Of a stretch of 64,000 nucleotides of DNA, positions 54,353 through 63,384 are shown in pieces. The DNA is taken from positions 1-64,000 of the forward strand of contig NZ_NJDE01000024.1 of assembly GCF_002205895.1 (NCBI RefSeq). Direction: 5' to 3'. The stretch comes from Saccharibacillus sp. O23. GTDB lineage: Bacteria; Bacillota; Bacilli; Paenibacillales; Paenibacillaceae. Made by a program: the position numbers and the translations under genes. Position 1 is the stretch's first letter; each line of letters opens with the position of its first letter. Below the pieces are notes generated by a model that did not search any database, was not told the DNA's origin, and saw only the letters and a program-made list of their open reading frames with translations.

Positions 54353-57152
54353 CGCATTGGTGGAAATCCACCGTGTTTTCGGCATAGTCATCATCGTCTA
54401 CGTGGCGATGTCGGCTGCCGTATACTTATTCTTGACCGCTGCCGCAGCGTTCAGCTTATGGCGCGACCGGGACTTGAGCGAGATTCAATACAGCGCCGTG
54501 CTGGAGACGGAACTTGTTCCGCCGCTCAGCATTATCGTGCCTGCCTACAACGAAGAGATCAATATCGTCGGCAGCGTACGCTCCCTTCTGAGCATCAACT
54601 ACAAGCAGTTCGAGATCGTCGTCGTCAACGACGGGTCCAAAGACAAGACGGTAGACATCATGCTGCAGGAGTTCGACATGACGGAAGTGAAAGGGCGGGT
54701 GCCTTTTTCCGGACTCAAAAAAGAAACCAAACCGATCCGCGCCGTGTACCGTTCGCTGCGCCATCCCAATCTGGTTCTGGTCGACAAAGAAAACGGCGGC
54801 AAAGCCGACGCGCTCAACGTGGGGATCAACGTCTGCCGTTATCCGTATTTCGTTTCGCTCGACGGCGATACGGTGCTCGATACGGACGCGTTTATCAAAG
54901 TCGTCAAACCGATCATGGATGCGCGTCCCGGCGAAGAGATCGTGGCGACCGGCGGCAGCGTCGGAATCGCCAACGGAAGCACCGTGGACAGCGGCTACCT
55001 GAACAGCGCCAGCGTCCGCTTGTCGAACAAACCGCTGGTCGTGATGCAGGTCGTGGAGTATCTGCGGGCCTTCCTGATGGGGAGAATCGGTCTCAGCCGC
55101 TACAACATGCTGCTGCTCGTCTCGGGCGCGTTCGGCGTGTTCAAGAAGAGTTGGGTCGTCGAAGCCGGCGGTTACGAGACGGGAACGATCGGCGAAGACA
55201 TGGAGCTGACGGTGCGCCTGCACGAGCTGATCCGCCGCAAGAAAAGCAAAGCGAGAATCGTCTACGTGCCCGAGCCGGTCTGCTGGACGGAAGCGCCCGA
55301 GAGCCTGACGATCTTGAAAAGGCAGCGGACGAGATGGCATCGGGGCTTGTACGAGAGCCTGCGGTCGCACAAAAACATGATTTTGAATCCCCGGTACGGA
55401 CGGGTGGGACTGGGTTCGATGCCCTTCTTCTTGTTCATCGAGCTGCTCGGGCCGTTGGTGGAATTGTTGGGATACGCCACGGTCCTGCTGGGATTTTTCC
55501 TCGACCGGATCAACGTGGAGATCTCGCTGATGCTGGCGCTCGTCATGCTGCTGTTCGGTTCGCTGATGTCCACGATGAGCGTTCTGTTCGAAGAATGGCG
55601 GTTCCATAACTACAATCGGATCTCGGATACGTTCCGGCTGTTCTTCTACGCGCTGTCCGAATCGTTCTGGTATCGTCCGCTCATGACATGGTGGCGGACG
55701 GTCGGCTTGTTCCAAGCGATTCGCGGCAAAAAGCACGGCTGGGGCGAAATGACCCGCGTCAACGTGCTGGGCGCGAACAAAAAGCCGGCGATCGGTCCGG
55801 GCGCAAGCCCGATCGCCGTTCCCGCGGAAGTCGTGTCGGCGCAGCCGGAGAACCCGGCCGAGCAAACCGCGGAAAGCGAAAAAAAAGCGGCGGCTCCGAC
55901 GGCCGAAACGCCGCAGCTTCCGCTTAAAGCTCCGGCCAAAGCCAAAAAGCCCGTTCCGCGTTTCTGGGCCGGACTTGCCGCTTCGATGCTGCTTCTCTTG
56001 ACGCCTTGGATCGTCTGGGAAGCTTCTCCGGCCAAAACGCTGTCGATCGCCGTGCTGGACAAGACGGTCAACGACGACGGCTACCGCGAGCACAAAGGAT
56101 TGTTTTGGATCTTGAATCAACAGAAATACCGGATGCCCGGCGGCGGCAAATATTTGTACGACCGCGATTATTACGGATACGATCCGGCCGTGATGGGCGA
56201 ACGTCCGGAGGAACGAACGATGGCTAACCTCAGCCCGGACACGCAGTTGATCTATGTCGCGGACACCTACGGCCCGGCCGAGACCGGCATCGCGGACGAT
56301 CCCGATGCCGGAGTTCCGACCAACGCGGGCGGACAGGAACCGACGGCGCGGCAGGGCGGCATGAAGACGCTCGACGTCAACGTGTTGGAAACGGCCGCTT
56401 CGCGCGGCTCGATGCTGGTGGCGGAGTTCAATTCCGTGGCCGCGCCGACCGAAGAGCCGGTGCGCAACCGCGCGGGCGCGCTGCTCGGTATGAAATGGAC
56501 CGGCTGGACGGCCAGATATTTCCCGAACTTGGCGCAGGGCGGGGAGATTCCCGACTGGGTTCCGAGCCGCTACCGCGAGATTACCGGGCAGACTTGGGAT
56601 TATACGGGAGGCGGATTCTTGTTCGTTCACGAATCGGGCGACGTGTTCGTGCTGCGCGACGGCGAAGAGTCCGACGGAGGCGCGCGGATCTCGTTCACGG
56701 AAGCCGGACGCGAACGCTTCGGCCTCGACGCGAAGACTCGATATAATTATTGGTTCGATATCGTGACGGCGTCGGGCGGCAGCGAGGTGTTGGCGGAATA
56801 CGATCTGCCGCTGACGGCCAACGGCCGCGCGGTGCTTGCCGAGCGAGGCGTGCCCGAGCAGTTCCCGGCCGTTATTCGCCGGGAAGCCTCGGCGGAAGCG
56901 GCAGAGGCTTCGCTACCGTTCGGGGCGACCGCTTCGCCTGCGGCCGGGCAGGTCAGCTACTATTTCGCCGGAGACTACGCCGACCGTACCAGTTATCCGT
57001 TTTGGCGGCGTTACGCCGGTTGGCCGACGTTCAAGAGCTGGTTCACGCTCGATACGCGCAACAGCGAAGATGCTTTCTATTGGCATGTCTATGTGCCGAT
57101 GATGGATAAAGTCTTAGCCGAAGCGGCCGATCTCAAGGTCGAGGCGGAGTAG
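54333..57152 (+). CDS. processive family 2 glycosyltransferase with extracytoplasmic C-terminal domain
   Basis: 939 residues. The GT2 core has the N-terminal helix (15-40), IIVPAYNEE (67-75), DGSKD starting at D100, GKADALN (157-163), LDGDT (176-180), GEDMELT and the processivity motif QRTRW (331-335). Helices follow at about 355-440, as in PgaC/HasA/cellulose-synthase-like enzymes. A Pro/Ala/Lys linker (about 480-540) and another helix (about 547-565) lead to about 370 residues outside the membrane. These begin LSIAVLDKTVND and may resemble an inactive glutamine-amidotransferase-like fold, though the family was not recognised. AAAGGAGGG precedes the ATG. It probably makes and exports an amino-sugar or glucose polymer under control of the upstream genes. 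Confidence 0.85.
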   Translation: MSGTWVDALVEIHRVFGIVIIVYVAMSAAVYLFLTAAAAFSLWRDRDLSEIQYSAVLETELVPPLSIIVPAYNEEINIVGSVRSLLSINYKQFEIVVVNDGSKDKTVDIMLQEFDMTEVKGRVPFSGLKKETKPIRAVYRSLRHPNLVLVDKENGGKADALNVGINVCRYPYFVSLDGDTVLDTDAFIKVVKPIMDARPGEEIVATGGSVGIANGSTVDSGYLNSASVRLSNKPLVVMQVVEYLRAFLMGRIGLSRYNMLLLVSGAFGVFKKSWVVEAGGYETGTIGEDMELTVRLHELIRRKKSKARIVYVPEPVCWTEAPESLTILKRQRTRWHRGLYESLRSHKNMILNPRYGRVGLGSMPFFLFIELLGPLVELLGYATVLLGFFLDRINVEISLMLALVMLLFGSLMSTMSVLFEEWRFHNYNRISDTFRLFFYALSESFWYRPLMTWWRTVGLFQAIRGKKHGWGEMTRVNVLGANKKPAIGPGASPIAVPAEVVSAQPENPAEQTAESEKKAAAPTAETPQLPLKAPAKAKKPVPRFWAGLAASMLLLLTPWIVWEASPAKTLSIAVLDKTVNDDGYREHKGLFWILNQQKYRMPGGGKYLYDRDYYGYDPAVMGERPEERTMANLSPDTQLIYVADTYGPAETGIADDPDAGVPTNAGGQEPTARQGGMKTLDVNVLETAASRGSMLVAEFNSVAAPTEEPVRNRAGALLGMKWTGWTARYFPNLAQGGEIPDWVPSRYREITGQTWDYTGGGFLFVHESGDVFVLRDGEESDGGARISFTEAGRERFGLDAKTRYNYWFDIVTASGGSEVLAEYDLPLTANGRAVLAERGVPEQFPAVIRREASAEAAEASLPFGATASPAAGQVSYYFAGDYADRTSYPFWRRYAGWPTFKSWFTLDTRNSEDAFYWHVYVPMMDKVLAEAADLKVEAE

Positions 57153-57305
57153 GTTGGTTATGGTAAGGCCGCCCCGCGTCCGCAAGGCACGGGTGCGCGA
57201 GCCTTTTAATACAGGTAATTTCCAAACGAATATCGAAAAAGACATTCTTTTTTGCGTTTTTCCGTCAACGCGTAAAAGTTCGTCCTCGTTTTGGTAAAAT
57301 AGGGA

Positions 57306-57334
57306 TTCACAAAACGGCGAAAGGCCCTTATAAT
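57306..57334 (+). promoter_or_regulatory. sigma-A promoter of the GH65 fusion gene
   Basis: TTCACA (57306-57311), a 17-bp spacer and a perfect TATAAT (57329-57334). The expected start site near 57341 leaves a leader of about 180 bases. Confidence 0.7.
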
Positions 57335-57369
57335 GCAAGTGTAAGCCCTTTCAATACAACCCTGACTTG

Positions 57370-57400
57370 GAGTCTTCACCTTGGTGGAGGCTCTCTTTTT
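57370..57400 (+). terminator. hairpin with T run inside the leader (attenuator-like)
   Basis: GAGTCTTCACC (57370-57380) pairs along its length (two G-T pairs) with GGTGGAGGCTC (57383-57393), followed by TCTTTTT. It lies about 30-60 bases after the promoter and 120 bases before the gene, so it could terminate early or release a short RNA. The rest of the 57153-57520 gap shows no other clear feature. Confidence 0.6.
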
Positions 57401-57520
57401 ATGCTTTCGTGCGCCCGTGCATCCGGTCTTTTCCCTGCCGGAGTTACTTACCCCGAGCCGAGTGGGTAATAAAACGGGAGTCTGTGCAATCGAGAACCGA
57501 TGGGAATGGGAGGAAAAGAT

Positions 57521-60514
57521 ATGAAGCATTCATCCGACGGACCGATCTATGCGTACGAACCGTGGACGGTAACCGAACATACGCTGGATACCGAACAGAA
57601 TCTGCGCGACGAGACGATCTTTGCGGTGGCGAACGGGTATATCGGCGTCCGGGCCAATTTCGAAGAAGGGTATTACGGACCGCTCGGCACTTCGCTGCGG
57701 GGAACCTACATCAACGGGTTCTACGAATCGGCTCCGATCGTCTACGGCGAAGAAACGTACGGCTCGGCCCATCAGCGCGAGACGATGCTGAACGTCGCCG
57801 ACGGGCAGATCATCCGGATCTGGCTGGAAGACGAACCGGTGCATATGTTCCAAGGCACGCTGTTCGGTTATTGGCGGCAGCTCGACATGCGCAAAGGGAC
57901 CGTGACCCGCACCATCCAGTGGCGTTCGCTCGAAGGCCGCGAAGTCGAGATCACGTTCGAACGGATGGCTTCGCTGGACGATCCGCACTTGTTCCTGCTG
58001 CGCTGCACGGTCAAGCCGATGAACTTCGACGGGAAGATCCGCTTCGAGTCGGAGATCGACGGCAACGTGGTCAACCAATCTTCGTCGGGCGATCCCCGTT
58101 CGGGTTCTTCGTTCTCGGGTCCCGTGCTGACGACGCTCGAGATGCGCGAGAACCAGACCTATATCGGCATCATGCAGCGTACGCGGGTCACCGGCTTCCA
58201 TGTGTCCTGCGCGGCGGAACATAAGCTGACGGGCGGCGAATACGAGCTGGAGACCGATTCGTCGAGCGGGCGCGTCGAGAAGCGGTTTACCGTATCGGCG
58301 CAAGCCGGCGAATCGTACGCGCTGGAGAAATACGTCGCGTACCATGCTTCGGAAGAGCCGAATACCGGCGATCTGTGGAAAGAAGGCATCCGCCAGCTCG
58401 ACGAAGCTTGGCAGCGCGGGTACGACAGCTACGCGGCGATTCAAGAAGGCATCCTCGACGAATTCTGGATGTCGGCCGATATCATCGTCGAAGGCGACGA
58501 AGCGCTTCAGCAGGGGCTGCGGTTCAGCGCCTACCATATGTTCCAGTCGGTCGGCCGCGACGGCCGTACGAACATGGCCGCCAAAGGTCTGACGGGCGAA
58601 GGCTACGAAGGCCATTATTTCTGGGATACGGAGATGTACGTGCTGCCGTTCTTCCTCTATACGGAACCGGAGATCGCGCGCAAGCTGCTGGATTATCGCC
58701 ATTATATTCTTCCGGAAGCGAGGGAATGGGCGGAGAAGCTGAATTTCAAAGGCGCGTTGTTCCCGTGGCGGACGATCAGCGGCAAAGAAACGTCGGCGTA
58801 TTTCCCGGCGGGCACCGCGCAGCTTCATATCAACGCGGATATCGCGCACGCGATCAAGATCTATAACGAAGCGGTGGACGACGCCGATTACAAATACGGA
58901 GACGGCCTGGAGATTCTGATCGAGACGAGCCGATTCTTCGCGGATTACGGCAGCTTCATTCCGGGCCGCGGTTTCTGCATCAACGGCGTGACCGGACCGG
59001 ACGAGTACACGGCGCTCGTGAACAACAACGCGTATACGAACGTAATGGTCAAAGACATGTTCGAATACACCGTGCAGCTGCTGGAAGAAATGAAAGAGAT
59101 GCACGAAGGCCGGTGCGAAGAGTTGTGCGACCGGATGCAGGTGAATGACGCGGAGATCGGTTCGTGGCGCAAAATGGCCGAAGAGATGTTCATCTACCGC
59201 GAGCAGGGCATGATCGGTCAAGACGATACGTTCCTGCACAAAGCGCCGTGGAATTTCGCGGACACCCCGAAAGACAAATACCCGCTGCTGCTGCATTATC
59301 ATCCGATGGACATCTACCGCCATCAAGTGCTGAAGCAGGCCGATCTGGTGCTGGCGTTCCACGTGCAGCCCGACCGGTTTACCCGCGCGGAGAAAGCTCG
59401 GGCTTACCTGTATTACGAAGGCTTGACCACGCACGACTCTTCGCTGTCCGCCTGCGTGCATTCGATGGTCGCTTCGGAACTGGGCTATATGGATCAGGCT
59501 TACGAGTTCTTCATGGAAACGGCGCGGCTCGACCTCGACGACACGCACGGCAACGTCAAAGACGGGATTCATGCCGCCGCGATGGCCGGCAGCCGTCTGG
59601 CGATCGTCAGCGGTTTCGCCGGCATGAAGCAGGATGCGGATAAGCTGAGTTTCCGTCCGGTACTGCCCGGCCAATGGGAACGGTGCAGCTTCGCGCTCAA
59701 ATGGAAAGGACGCCGTCTCTACGTCAGCATCACCCAAGAGTCGACGACCTACCGCGTGCTGGAAGGCGATCCGGTCAAGATCGAACACTTCGGCGTGGAA
59801 GCGGAACTGGAATCCGAACTGACGCTGCCCAATCGCGTGCTCGCCGGCGTGCTGTTCGATCTCGACGGCGTGATCACCGATACGGCGGAACTGCATTATC
59901 AAGCGTGGAAAGAACTGGCCGACGAGCTGAACATTCCGTTCGACCGCGCGTATAACGAGAAGCTCAAAGGCGTCGACCGCATGGCTTCGCTGAAGCTGAT
60001 CCTGCAAAACGGCGACCGCAAGTTCTCGATCGACGAGATGCAGAAGCTGGCCGACAAGAAAAACGAACGCTACAAAGAGCTGCTGCTGACCTTGACTCCG
60101 GACGCGCTGCTGCCGGGCACGCGCAAGCTGCTGAAGGCGCTGCGGCGCGACGGCATCCGTACGGCGCTGGCTTCGGCCAGCCGCAACGCGCCGACCGTGC
60201 TCGATCGCCTCGGCGTGACCGATCTGTTCGATTACGTGGCCGACGCGGGCGCGGTGGCGCTTCAGAAGCCGGACGCGGAGATTTTCCTGAACGCCGCGGA
60301 AGGTCTGGGCGTCCATCCGCTGCGCTGCATCGGCATCGAAGACGCGGAAGCGGGCGTCGTGGCGATCCACCGCGCGGGCATGCAGGCCGTGGGCATCGGC
60401 ACGGAAGAAACGCTGCCGGACGCCGATCATCACGTCGCGTCGCTCGCCGAACTGAATCCGGCGCTGCTGCGGGAATGGATGAACGAGTTTCCGAAACGCG
60501 AATTGAAAGGCTGA
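57521..60514 (+). CDS. GH65 disaccharide phosphorylase fused to beta-phosphoglucomutase
   Basis: 997 residues. Residues 1-770 are a GH65 phosphorylase: an N-terminal beta-sandwich, an alpha/alpha barrel with ALFPWRTISGKETSAYF (catalytic acid E423), and HYHPMDIYRHQVLKQADL as the phosphate/sugar region. GH65 enzymes split maltose, trehalose, kojibiose or nigerose with phosphate to give beta-glucose-1-phosphate; the exact sugar is not deducible. Residues about 775-997 are a HAD-type beta-phosphoglucomutase: FDLDGVITDT with D780 nucleophile and D782, ASASRNAP, KPDAEIF and GIEDAEAGV. The fusion would convert the product directly to glucose-6-phosphate. The ATG at 57521 follows GGGAGGAAAA. Confidence 0.92.
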   Translation: MKHSSDGPIYAYEPWTVTEHTLDTEQNLRDETIFAVANGYIGVRANFEEGYYGPLGTSLRGTYINGFYESAPIVYGEETYGSAHQRETMLNVADGQIIRIWLEDEPVHMFQGTLFGYWRQLDMRKGTVTRTIQWRSLEGREVEITFERMASLDDPHLFLLRCTVKPMNFDGKIRFESEIDGNVVNQSSSGDPRSGSSFSGPVLTTLEMRENQTYIGIMQRTRVTGFHVSCAAEHKLTGGEYELETDSSSGRVEKRFTVSAQAGESYALEKYVAYHASEEPNTGDLWKEGIRQLDEAWQRGYDSYAAIQEGILDEFWMSADIIVEGDEALQQGLRFSAYHMFQSVGRDGRTNMAAKGLTGEGYEGHYFWDTEMYVLPFFLYTEPEIARKLLDYRHYILPEAREWAEKLNFKGALFPWRTISGKETSAYFPAGTAQLHINADIAHAIKIYNEAVDDADYKYGDGLEILIETSRFFADYGSFIPGRGFCINGVTGPDEYTALVNNNAYTNVMVKDMFEYTVQLLEEMKEMHEGRCEELCDRMQVNDAEIGSWRKMAEEMFIYREQGMIGQDDTFLHKAPWNFADTPKDKYPLLLHYHPMDIYRHQVLKQADLVLAFHVQPDRFTRAEKARAYLYYEGLTTHDSSLSACVHSMVASELGYMDQAYEFFMETARLDLDDTHGNVKDGIHAAAMAGSRLAIVSGFAGMKQDADKLSFRPVLPGQWERCSFALKWKGRRLYVSITQESTTYRVLEGDPVKIEHFGVEAELESELTLPNRVLAGVLFDLDGVITDTAELHYQAWKELADELNIPFDRAYNEKLKGVDRMASLKLILQNGDRKFSIDEMQKLADKKNERYKELLLTLTPDALLPGTRKLLKALRRDGIRTALASASRNAPTVLDRLGVTDLFDYVADAGAVALQKPDAEIFLNAAEGLGVHPLRCIGIEDAEAGVVAIHRAGMQAVGIGTEETLPDADHHVASLAELNPALLREWMNEFPKRELKG

Positions 60515-60527
60515 AGACATTGAAGAA

Positions 60528-60575
60528 AGGCCGCACCGGTTATCCCGAAAAGGAGACCGTGCGGTCTTTTTTTTT
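60528..60575 (+). terminator. terminator of the GH65 fusion gene
   Basis: GGCCGCACCGGT pairs with ACCGTGCGGTC (60528-60567) with one bulge, followed by nine T. Confidence 0.85.
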
Positions 60576-60590
60576 GCGTTTTTGCTAAAA

Positions 60591-60618
60591 TGAAACTTTT
60601 CGCGGGGAGCGATCCGTC
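60591..60618 (+). promoter_or_regulatory. possible ECF-type promoter of the first sigma gene
   Basis: TGAAAC (60591-60596) and CGTC (60615-60618) are 18 bp apart. The elements match ECF promoters but the spacer is one or two bases long. It lies 35 bases before the sigma start, so autoregulation is plausible. Confidence 0.4.
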
Positions 60619-60652
60619 ATAGCGGTGCAAGGAACGAGAGAGGGGAGAGAAG

Positions 60653-61186
60653 GTGGCCGAGACGTTGAGATGGGAAGAAACGGAGCAGCGGGCGAGCCAG
60701 CGGGAAGAAGAACGTTTCTTCGAACGGATCGACAGGCAGAGCGCCAAGCTGTACAACATTGCTTACAGTTATTTGCGAAGCGATGCGGACGCGTTGGAGA
60801 TGCTTCAGGAAGCTTCGTACCGGGCATGGTCGAAGCGCGCGTCGCTCAAAGACGGGAAGCTGTTCGACTCTTGGCTGATCCGCATTCTGATCAACTGCTG
60901 CATGGACGAGCTGAGGCGTCGCAAACGGGTGATTCCGTCCGACCGCGCCGAGCAAATCCGAAGCGAGCTTCCGGCGGCGGAAATGCAAAGTTCGACCCGG
61001 CTCGACGTGGAGCGGGCGATGGAGAAGATGCCGAAGAAATACCGGCACGTGCTGGTCTTGAGGTTCTATCACGATATGACGCTAGCGGAGATTGCCCAAA
61101 TCCTGAACAAGCCGGAGAGCACGGTCAAAAGTCGATTATATCGGGCATTGAAGCAGATGCGAATCCGATTGGAGCAGGAGCGTTAA
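60653..61186 (+). CDS. ECF sigma factor (first of two)
   Basis: 177 residues. Region 2 is LYNIAYSYLRSDADALEMLQEASYRAW followed by FDSWLIRILINCCMDELRRRKR. Region 4 is AMEKMPKKYRHVLVLRFYHDMTLAEIAQILNKPESTVKSRLYRALK. There is no region 3, as in ECF factors of the SigW/SigV kind. The start is a GTG at 60653 after GGGGAGAG. The next gene encodes its probable membrane anti-sigma factor, 21 bases downstream. It is closely similar to the second sigma factor at 62837. Confidence 0.92.
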   Translation: MAETLRWEETEQRASQREEERFFERIDRQSAKLYNIAYSYLRSDADALEMLQEASYRAWSKRASLKDGKLFDSWLIRILINCCMDELRRRKRVIPSDRAEQIRSELPAAEMQSSTRLDVERAMEKMPKKYRHVLVLRFYHDMTLAEIAQILNKPESTVKSRLYRALKQMRIRLEQER

Positions 61187-61207
61187 CAAGCGGGGAGGGA
61201 TAAGGAA

Positions 61208-62644
61208 ATGGATGCATACCGCAAAGAAGAACGGATGTTGACGGAAGCGTCGGAAGAGAGGCGTCGGGAGCGGCGGATGCCTTCGGCGGCTCAGCGCAGC
61301 GCAGCGATTCGCAGAGGCATGAACCGGGCGCAGAGCGATACGCGTCGAAGAAAAGGGGTTGTTTTCGCGGGAGCCGGAGCGGCGATTCTGGCGGCCGGCG
61401 CGCTGCTGCTCGGATACGGCGGAGGGTCGGAAGAAAGCCCGATGCCGCAGGAACCGACGAAGCAAATTCGGGCGGAAGACATGTTGAAGCTCGATCAGAC
61501 GTTGGAGCCTTTTTACAAGCTGGTCTCGCGCAACGATCCGACATTGAGCGGCGCGATGCAGAGAAAAGCGGTCATGGCCGCGAATATCGTCGACGAACGC
61601 GACGGATTCGCGTTGGCGGTACGCGGCATGGTCAGGGACAGCCGCAGCGTATCTCTGTTCTATACGCTCAAAAGTCCCAACGGCGACCGGTTGTCGCTGG
61701 CCGATCCCGAGCTGCTGAACGCCGCCGACGGCGGGCAAGCGACGTTCGACGACTATTCCCGTCCGAGCGAAGAATTCGACGTATTCGAACAAGCGCAGTA
61801 CGGCGTAATCACGCTGCCGCTGCTGCCGAAATACGGCGAATCCGAACGGTTTACGTTAAAAGCGCGGGCGGTATCGGGCCGCTCGGACGCGGACGACCGC
61901 AGTTTGCAGACGTTCGAGGTGCCGTTGACGTTGGCTTCGACCGCTTCGGAAGAAGAACAGCTCGTTTTCGAGCAGCCGAAAATGTTCGAAGTCGGCGGCC
62001 GGAAGTTCGCGATCGACCGGGTATTGATCACGCCGCTGCAAATTTATTTGTCTGTCGACGAAGAAAAAGGAGAGTCGTTCTCCTGGTTGGTCAATCCGCG
62101 TCTGGTCGTCACGAACGGCGGACAAGAACAGCCTTTGACGAAAAGCGCATTGTGGCTCTACCCCGGCTGGCAGCAAAACGAACGTTACGATCTGGTCTAT
62201 GCCAACGTGTCGGGTACGGGTCATCCCGATTCGCTCAAACTGAGCGCGCAGGGCGTCGCGAAAGCTCCGGAGGCGGGCAGCGTGCTGGTCGTCGATACGG
62301 ATAAGTCGGAAGTGCTGAAAGCCCCGGACGAAGGCTATGCAATAAATTGGGCTCCGAACGAATCCGGAAGCCGGAACTTGACGGTCACTTATCCGATCTC
62401 TTCTACAGAATGGAAGGAGGGGCAATATCTATTCTTGGATTTTTCTTTTAAAGACGGCAGCGGCAAAGAGCATCCTATTCAGCTCAATCAGAACGGAGGG
62501 GTCAGCGAGAGCATGAGCAACGGGGACGGCACCGCATATACCTTGGTTCGCCTCGAGAAATCCGATTACCCGCAGCCTCTCACCTTTAAAGTCAAAGAGG
62601 CCCCCGGATGGACGGAAGACGAGCAAGAGATTAAGCTGAAATAA
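61208..62644 (+). CDS. membrane anti-sigma factor, DUF4179 type (first of two)
   Basis: 478 residues. A basic cytoplasmic part of about 48 residues (with RRMPSAAQRSAAIRRGMNRA) should bind the sigma factor. One helix (about 49-69, GVVFAGAGAAILAAGALLLG) and an extracytoplasmic part follow. The part near ANIVDERDGFALAVRGMVRDSRSVSLFYTLKS matches DUF4179, found in anti-sigma partners of ECF sigma factors. The inducing signal is unknown. GGGGAGGG precedes the ATG. A terminator follows at 62699. Confidence 0.82.
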   Translation: MDAYRKEERMLTEASEERRRERRMPSAAQRSAAIRRGMNRAQSDTRRRKGVVFAGAGAAILAAGALLLGYGGGSEESPMPQEPTKQIRAEDMLKLDQTLEPFYKLVSRNDPTLSGAMQRKAVMAANIVDERDGFALAVRGMVRDSRSVSLFYTLKSPNGDRLSLADPELLNAADGGQATFDDYSRPSEEFDVFEQAQYGVITLPLLPKYGESERFTLKARAVSGRSDADDRSLQTFEVPLTLASTASEEEQLVFEQPKMFEVGGRKFAIDRVLITPLQIYLSVDEEKGESFSWLVNPRLVVTNGGQEQPLTKSALWLYPGWQQNERYDLVYANVSGTGHPDSLKLSAQGVAKAPEAGSVLVVDTDKSEVLKAPDEGYAINWAPNESGSRNLTVTYPISSTEWKEGQYLFLDFSFKDGSGKEHPIQLNQNGGVSESMSNGDGTAYTLVRLEKSDYPQPLTFKVKEAPGWTEDEQEIKLK

Positions 62645-62698
62645 GCCGGACAGCCATAAGGGAACGAAGCAGCAGCATGCCGAAGCAAAAGCGAGCGC

Positions 62699-62729
62699 AG
62701 CCGGACGGTCGGAAGACCGCCGGCTTTTT
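62699..62729 (+). terminator. terminator of the first sigma/anti-sigma operon
   Basis: AGCCGG-A-CGGTC pairs with GACCG-C-CGGCT around GGAA, followed by five T. Confidence 0.8.
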
Positions 62730-62836
62730 GCCGTGCTTTTCCGACGAAATCAAAACCGTTCGCCTACTCCGCTCCGTCTACTGTACATAATCGATTAGAA
62801 ACGAAACACGTGTGAACGCATAGAGGAGGGCTGCAG

Positions 62837-63352
62837 GTGGGAACACCGCTAGAAATCAAACAAGACAGCGCGCGCGCGGCGGAGCTTAACGAAGAAACGT
62901 TTGTTCGAAAGATCGCGGAACACCGGCGAAAATTGTACGGAATCGCGTTCAGCTATCTGCATAACGAAGCGGACGCGCTCGAAGCGCTGCAAGAAGCGTC
63001 GTGCAAAGCATGGATCAAACGCAAAATGCTCAAAGAAGACGCGGCTTTTCTGCCGTGGATGATCCGCATTCTGATCAACTGCTGCATGGACGAACTGAGA
63101 AAGCGCAAACGGGTCGTGCCGTCCGACACCGCGGGCGAAGAACGGTTCGAAGAAAGTCGGATGGTCAGTTCCCGGCGGATCGATCTCGACCGGGCGTTGG
63201 CGCGGCTGCCGGATAAATACCGCCACGTCATCATTCTGAAATACTACCACGACATGACGCTGACCGAGGTCGCGCGCGTCTTGAAGAAGCCGGAAGGTAC
63301 GGTCAAGACCTGGCTGCACAAGGCGCTCAAGCGAATGCGGGAACTGCTGTAA
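62837..63352 (+). CDS. ECF sigma factor (second of two)
   Basis: 171 residues. Region 2 is LYGIAFSYLHNEADALEALQEASCKAW followed by FLPWMIRILINCCMDELRKRKR. Region 4 is ALARLPDKYRHVIILKYYHDMTLTEVARVLKKPEGTVKTWLHKALK. It is clearly a paralogue of the factor at 60653. The start is a GTG at 62837 with GAGGAGGG seven bases upstream. The partner anti-sigma gene begins 33 bases after its stop. Confidence 0.92.
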   Translation: MGTPLEIKQDSARAAELNEETFVRKIAEHRRKLYGIAFSYLHNEADALEALQEASCKAWIKRKMLKEDAAFLPWMIRILINCCMDELRKRKRVVPSDTAGEERFEESRMVSSRRIDLDRALARLPDKYRHVIILKYYHDMTLTEVARVLKKPEGTVKTWLHKALKRMRELL

Positions 63353-63384
63353 CGCATAAACGAACAGAAAAGGAGGAAGCAGGC

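Noticed and set aside
59800-59870. GH65-mutase fusion as a frameshift or assembly artefact
   Set aside because: The frame is open through the junction with a natural linker and both domains are complete with catalytic residues. I therefore treat it as real pending resequencing.
62780-62836. ECF-type promoter before the second sigma gene
   Set aside because: GAAAC occurs, but no CGTC or CGTA follows at a suitable distance.
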